Source of the DNA: Bisporella sp. PMI_857 | Taxonomy: Eukaryota; Ascomycota; Leotiomycetes; Helotiales; Helotiaceae | Length of the DNA stretch: 20,667 bases | NCBI GenBank assembly: GCA_021307315.1 | Contig: JAJSPD010000207.1 | Location: forward strand, 1-20,667 | Reading direction: 5' to 3' | In this document: positions 18,717 to 20,667 of the stretch, one piece after another | How positions within the stretch are numbered: position 1 is the stretch's first letter | Layout of the letters: each line of letters starts with the position of its first letter | Position numbers and translations under genes: made by a program | The notes under the pieces: generated by a model | What the model saw: only the letters and a program-made list of their open reading frames with translations | The model's database searches: none | What the model was told of the DNA's origin: nothing

Positions 18717-18975
18717 TGTAACGACGCAAGGAATCACGGGCTAGAATAGAGGCATATGGGAGTGCGTACAATAGGCTGATAGTGATTGCCTTATAGGTCT
18801 ACCTACGAAGGATACAAAAACATGAGGAACAACTGTAAAGAGTAGGAGCAGGCCTTATATAGGCGACTCCGACTCTCTTTCGTATCGGCTCTGAAACCTT
18901 TTATACTCTGATTTTCAGCCTTTTGATCCCGTGCTATAGCCTTTGTGTTGCACTTTGAGTATACCGGTTGTTACA
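18717..18975. mobile_element. Putative solo LTR
   Basis: A 259-bp segment begins TGTAAC and ends GTTACA (TG...CA with a 6-bp inverted terminal repeat), as LTRs of retrotransposons do. It contains a TATATA-like promoter sequence (CCTTATATAGGCGACTCC, about 18854-18871). Its base composition is ordinary, unlike the very AT-rich DNA on both sides, and its left edge coincides with the point where the MULE reading frame ends. No 5-bp target duplication is visible (GCTTT left, TTACT right), and no primer-binding site or polypurine tract was recognised alongside, so a solo or truncated LTR is inferred. It could also be another kind of small insertion. Confidence 0.6.
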
Positions 18976-20667
18976 TTACTCTTTTTTTAAAGGAAGTTGC
19001 CCTTAAGCTTCGAAATAAAGCGATTCAGTGCTAGTTCGGTGTAGTTTCGGTGTAAAAGTAGTTTATCGGTATTACAATACTAAGCGAACGCGAAAACAAT
19101 AAAAACTTACAATAATAGTAACGTTTGTAATTACTACTTTAGTCAGATTTTATTCAGAATTACTTTTGTATTGTTTTTATTTACAATGAGTTTTTTGTAG
19201 ACTTTCAAATTATAAATATTCGCTTTTTTTTTAACTTTTTTCAAGCAACGACTACTACAACTATCACTGTAAGTAGTACTGTTCAAAAAAGCTTCGGCAT
19301 AAATTTTAATATTAATGTTTCGCAAATATGCTTTTACTTACTTTTCCGGTACGTTAGCTGCAGCTTACTATATGTACTGTTTTTGCTGTTTTCGAGCAAA
19401 AAAAAAAAACAAAAAGCACTAATGCTCATTTGATCGGCTTTTATTAAAAAAGTGTAGTTATTGTACTGCACAGAATGCTTTTTGCGTATTTATAAGTTCC
19501 GAACTTTATTGTATTTTTTTTGTTTATTTTTAGCATAGATTCGTAGTACGTTTTTACCGAATTTGCTGCTTTTTAAGCAGTACAAAGTGTACAAATTGTG
19601 CTGCGCAACAGCGTTAAATAAAATCGTGTCGGTTAGTTCGGCGTTTATGTTTAAAACGCAGCTCGATATAAGTTTTGCTTTGTTAAAAAAAACTCGTACT
19701 TTTCGGTTTAAAGTAGCGAATATATTAATAGTAAATCGTTCGTATTTTATTCGAATTCGGTTTAACTTTATTTAAAAGCTTTATAAGTTTAAAAAAATTG
19801 TAGTTGCGGTACAGGCTTTTGTAGCTAGTATAGCTGCGTTCGGCGTGCTACCGGTCGTATTACTAAAAAAAAAAACGAAAAAAGTCGAGTAAGTTTTTTT
19901 CGGGCTACTAACTCGTACGAAAATAAAAACGAAAATAAAAAAAAAAAAAAAGTAAAAAATCCGGCGAAAAAAAAGATTTTGCAACTAAGTAAAAAAGTGT
20001 TAAGTTTGTTTTGAAAAGCAAGTCGGCATTTTCGTAGTATAAATTTCGATAATACTTATTTACGAAAGTAGTTTTTTGTAACGAAATCGGTTTAGTGTTA
20101 TTAAAAAGTTTATATCGCAAAAATCGTTAACTTAAGCTTTAAATCAAAAAGTATTAAATTTGCTAATTAAATTGCTTTGTTGTATTATATTTGTACTGTA
20201 GTTTGTAACTATAATTAAAGTAAAATAAAGTCGGAAAAGTTGTCGGAAAAAATTCGGTATTGCTACGCTTGATTATTTGTTAAGTAATTATAATTTTTTT
20301 AGCTAGACTTTTAAGCTGTAATTTATTTTGCAAGTTTACAAAAAAAGCTTAGCAGTTAAAAGTTATTTGTATAAAAGTCGCGAATTTTGTGCAGTAAATT
20401 TATAAAATTAAAAGCAAAATACTATTTTAGATTTAAATCGTGTCCGACTTAGTTTATTTAATATTTCAAAACGTTTTTGATTTTGCGCACTGTTTTAATA
20501 TTTTCGACTTTTTTTTTTTTTTTTTTAGCAATCAGTTTTGTTTTTGGCTTAAAGTTTTTTTGGCCCGGTAACGAATTGTTTAGATCTTTAGTTAATACGT
20601 CGAATAAAAAAACGTTATAAATATTAGATTTAGCAAGCAAAACAAACTTGTAAACGTTGTTTATTTG
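18976..20667. other. AT-rich, RIP-like DNA at the right edge
   Basis: Very AT-rich with A and T homopolymers (for example 19937-19951 and 20509-20526), many TA steps, and CG steps kept while CA/TG steps look scarce. A plus-strand frame from about 19560 reads LLFKQYKVYKLCCATALNKI and onward with stops only where Gln-type codons could have been, and Lys-rich stretches follow, so this is probably a second RIP-damaged transposon gene, but I cannot name the family. Open frames here (19563-19775 plus; 19984-19781 and 20640-20458 minus) are not credible host genes. Confidence 0.5.

Noticed and set aside
1..20667. tRNA, rRNA and CRISPR arrays
   Set aside because: No cloverleaf-like or rRNA sequence and no regularly spaced repeat-spacer array was seen; the genome is eukaryotic.

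Overview
The window looks like nuclear DNA of a filamentous ascomycete (Pezizomycotina). Genes are spread on both strands, introns are short (mostly 47-68 bp, GT-AG, with CTAAC/CTGAC/TTAAC-like branch sites), the recognisable proteins are fungal, and the right end is strongly AT-biased with a pattern typical of repeat-induced point mutation (RIP).

Layout, left to right. (1) 1-629, minus: a gene of unknown function that runs off the left edge. (2) 1814-3870, plus: a five-exon patatin-like phospholipase with its catalytic motifs intact and a C-terminal C2H2-type zinc finger. (3) 4383-5075, minus: a two-exon membrane-protein-like gene with one in-frame TGA, probably a pseudogene. (4) 5373-6206, minus: the spliceosome gene isy1, complete in three exons, the first contributing only the start codon. 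(5) 7720-8301, minus: a frameshifted, truncated oxysterol-binding-protein (Kes1/Osh4-type) relic. (6) 8725 to about 11400, minus: a multi-exon CorA-like Mg2+ transporter-domain gene with an intact C-terminal membrane region but several in-frame stops, one exactly at the Gln of its LDQFYY motif. (7) 11401-14252: gene-poor, increasingly AT-rich DNA. (8) 14253-15830, minus: an intact, intronless, secreted type-B carboxylesterase in a GC-richer island. (9) 16543-16805: an inverted array of 28-30 bp repeat pairs, then a 22-bp tandem repeat, at the edge of the AT-rich block. (10) 16806-20667: AT-rich, RIP-like DNA containing a decayed MULE transposase (about 17700-18716, minus) abutted or interrupted by an LTR-like 259-bp segment of ordinary composition (18717-18975).

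Taken together this is a border between a gene compartment and a transposon-rich, AT-rich compartment. Three genes are clearly intact and complete (patatin-like, isy1, carboxylesterase), one is cut by the window edge, three are gene relics and one is a transposon relic. The intact genes share no pathway: isy1 is housekeeping splicing, the esterase is secreted, and the patatin/zinc-finger protein is an accessory lipase-type protein. I found no CRISPR, tRNA or rRNA gene. The most interesting items are the patatin plus zinc-finger architecture, the RIP-like stops in both the CorA-like gene and the MULE, the nested LTR-like segment, and the paired inverted repeat array. All family assignments come from reading motifs by eye, without database searches.
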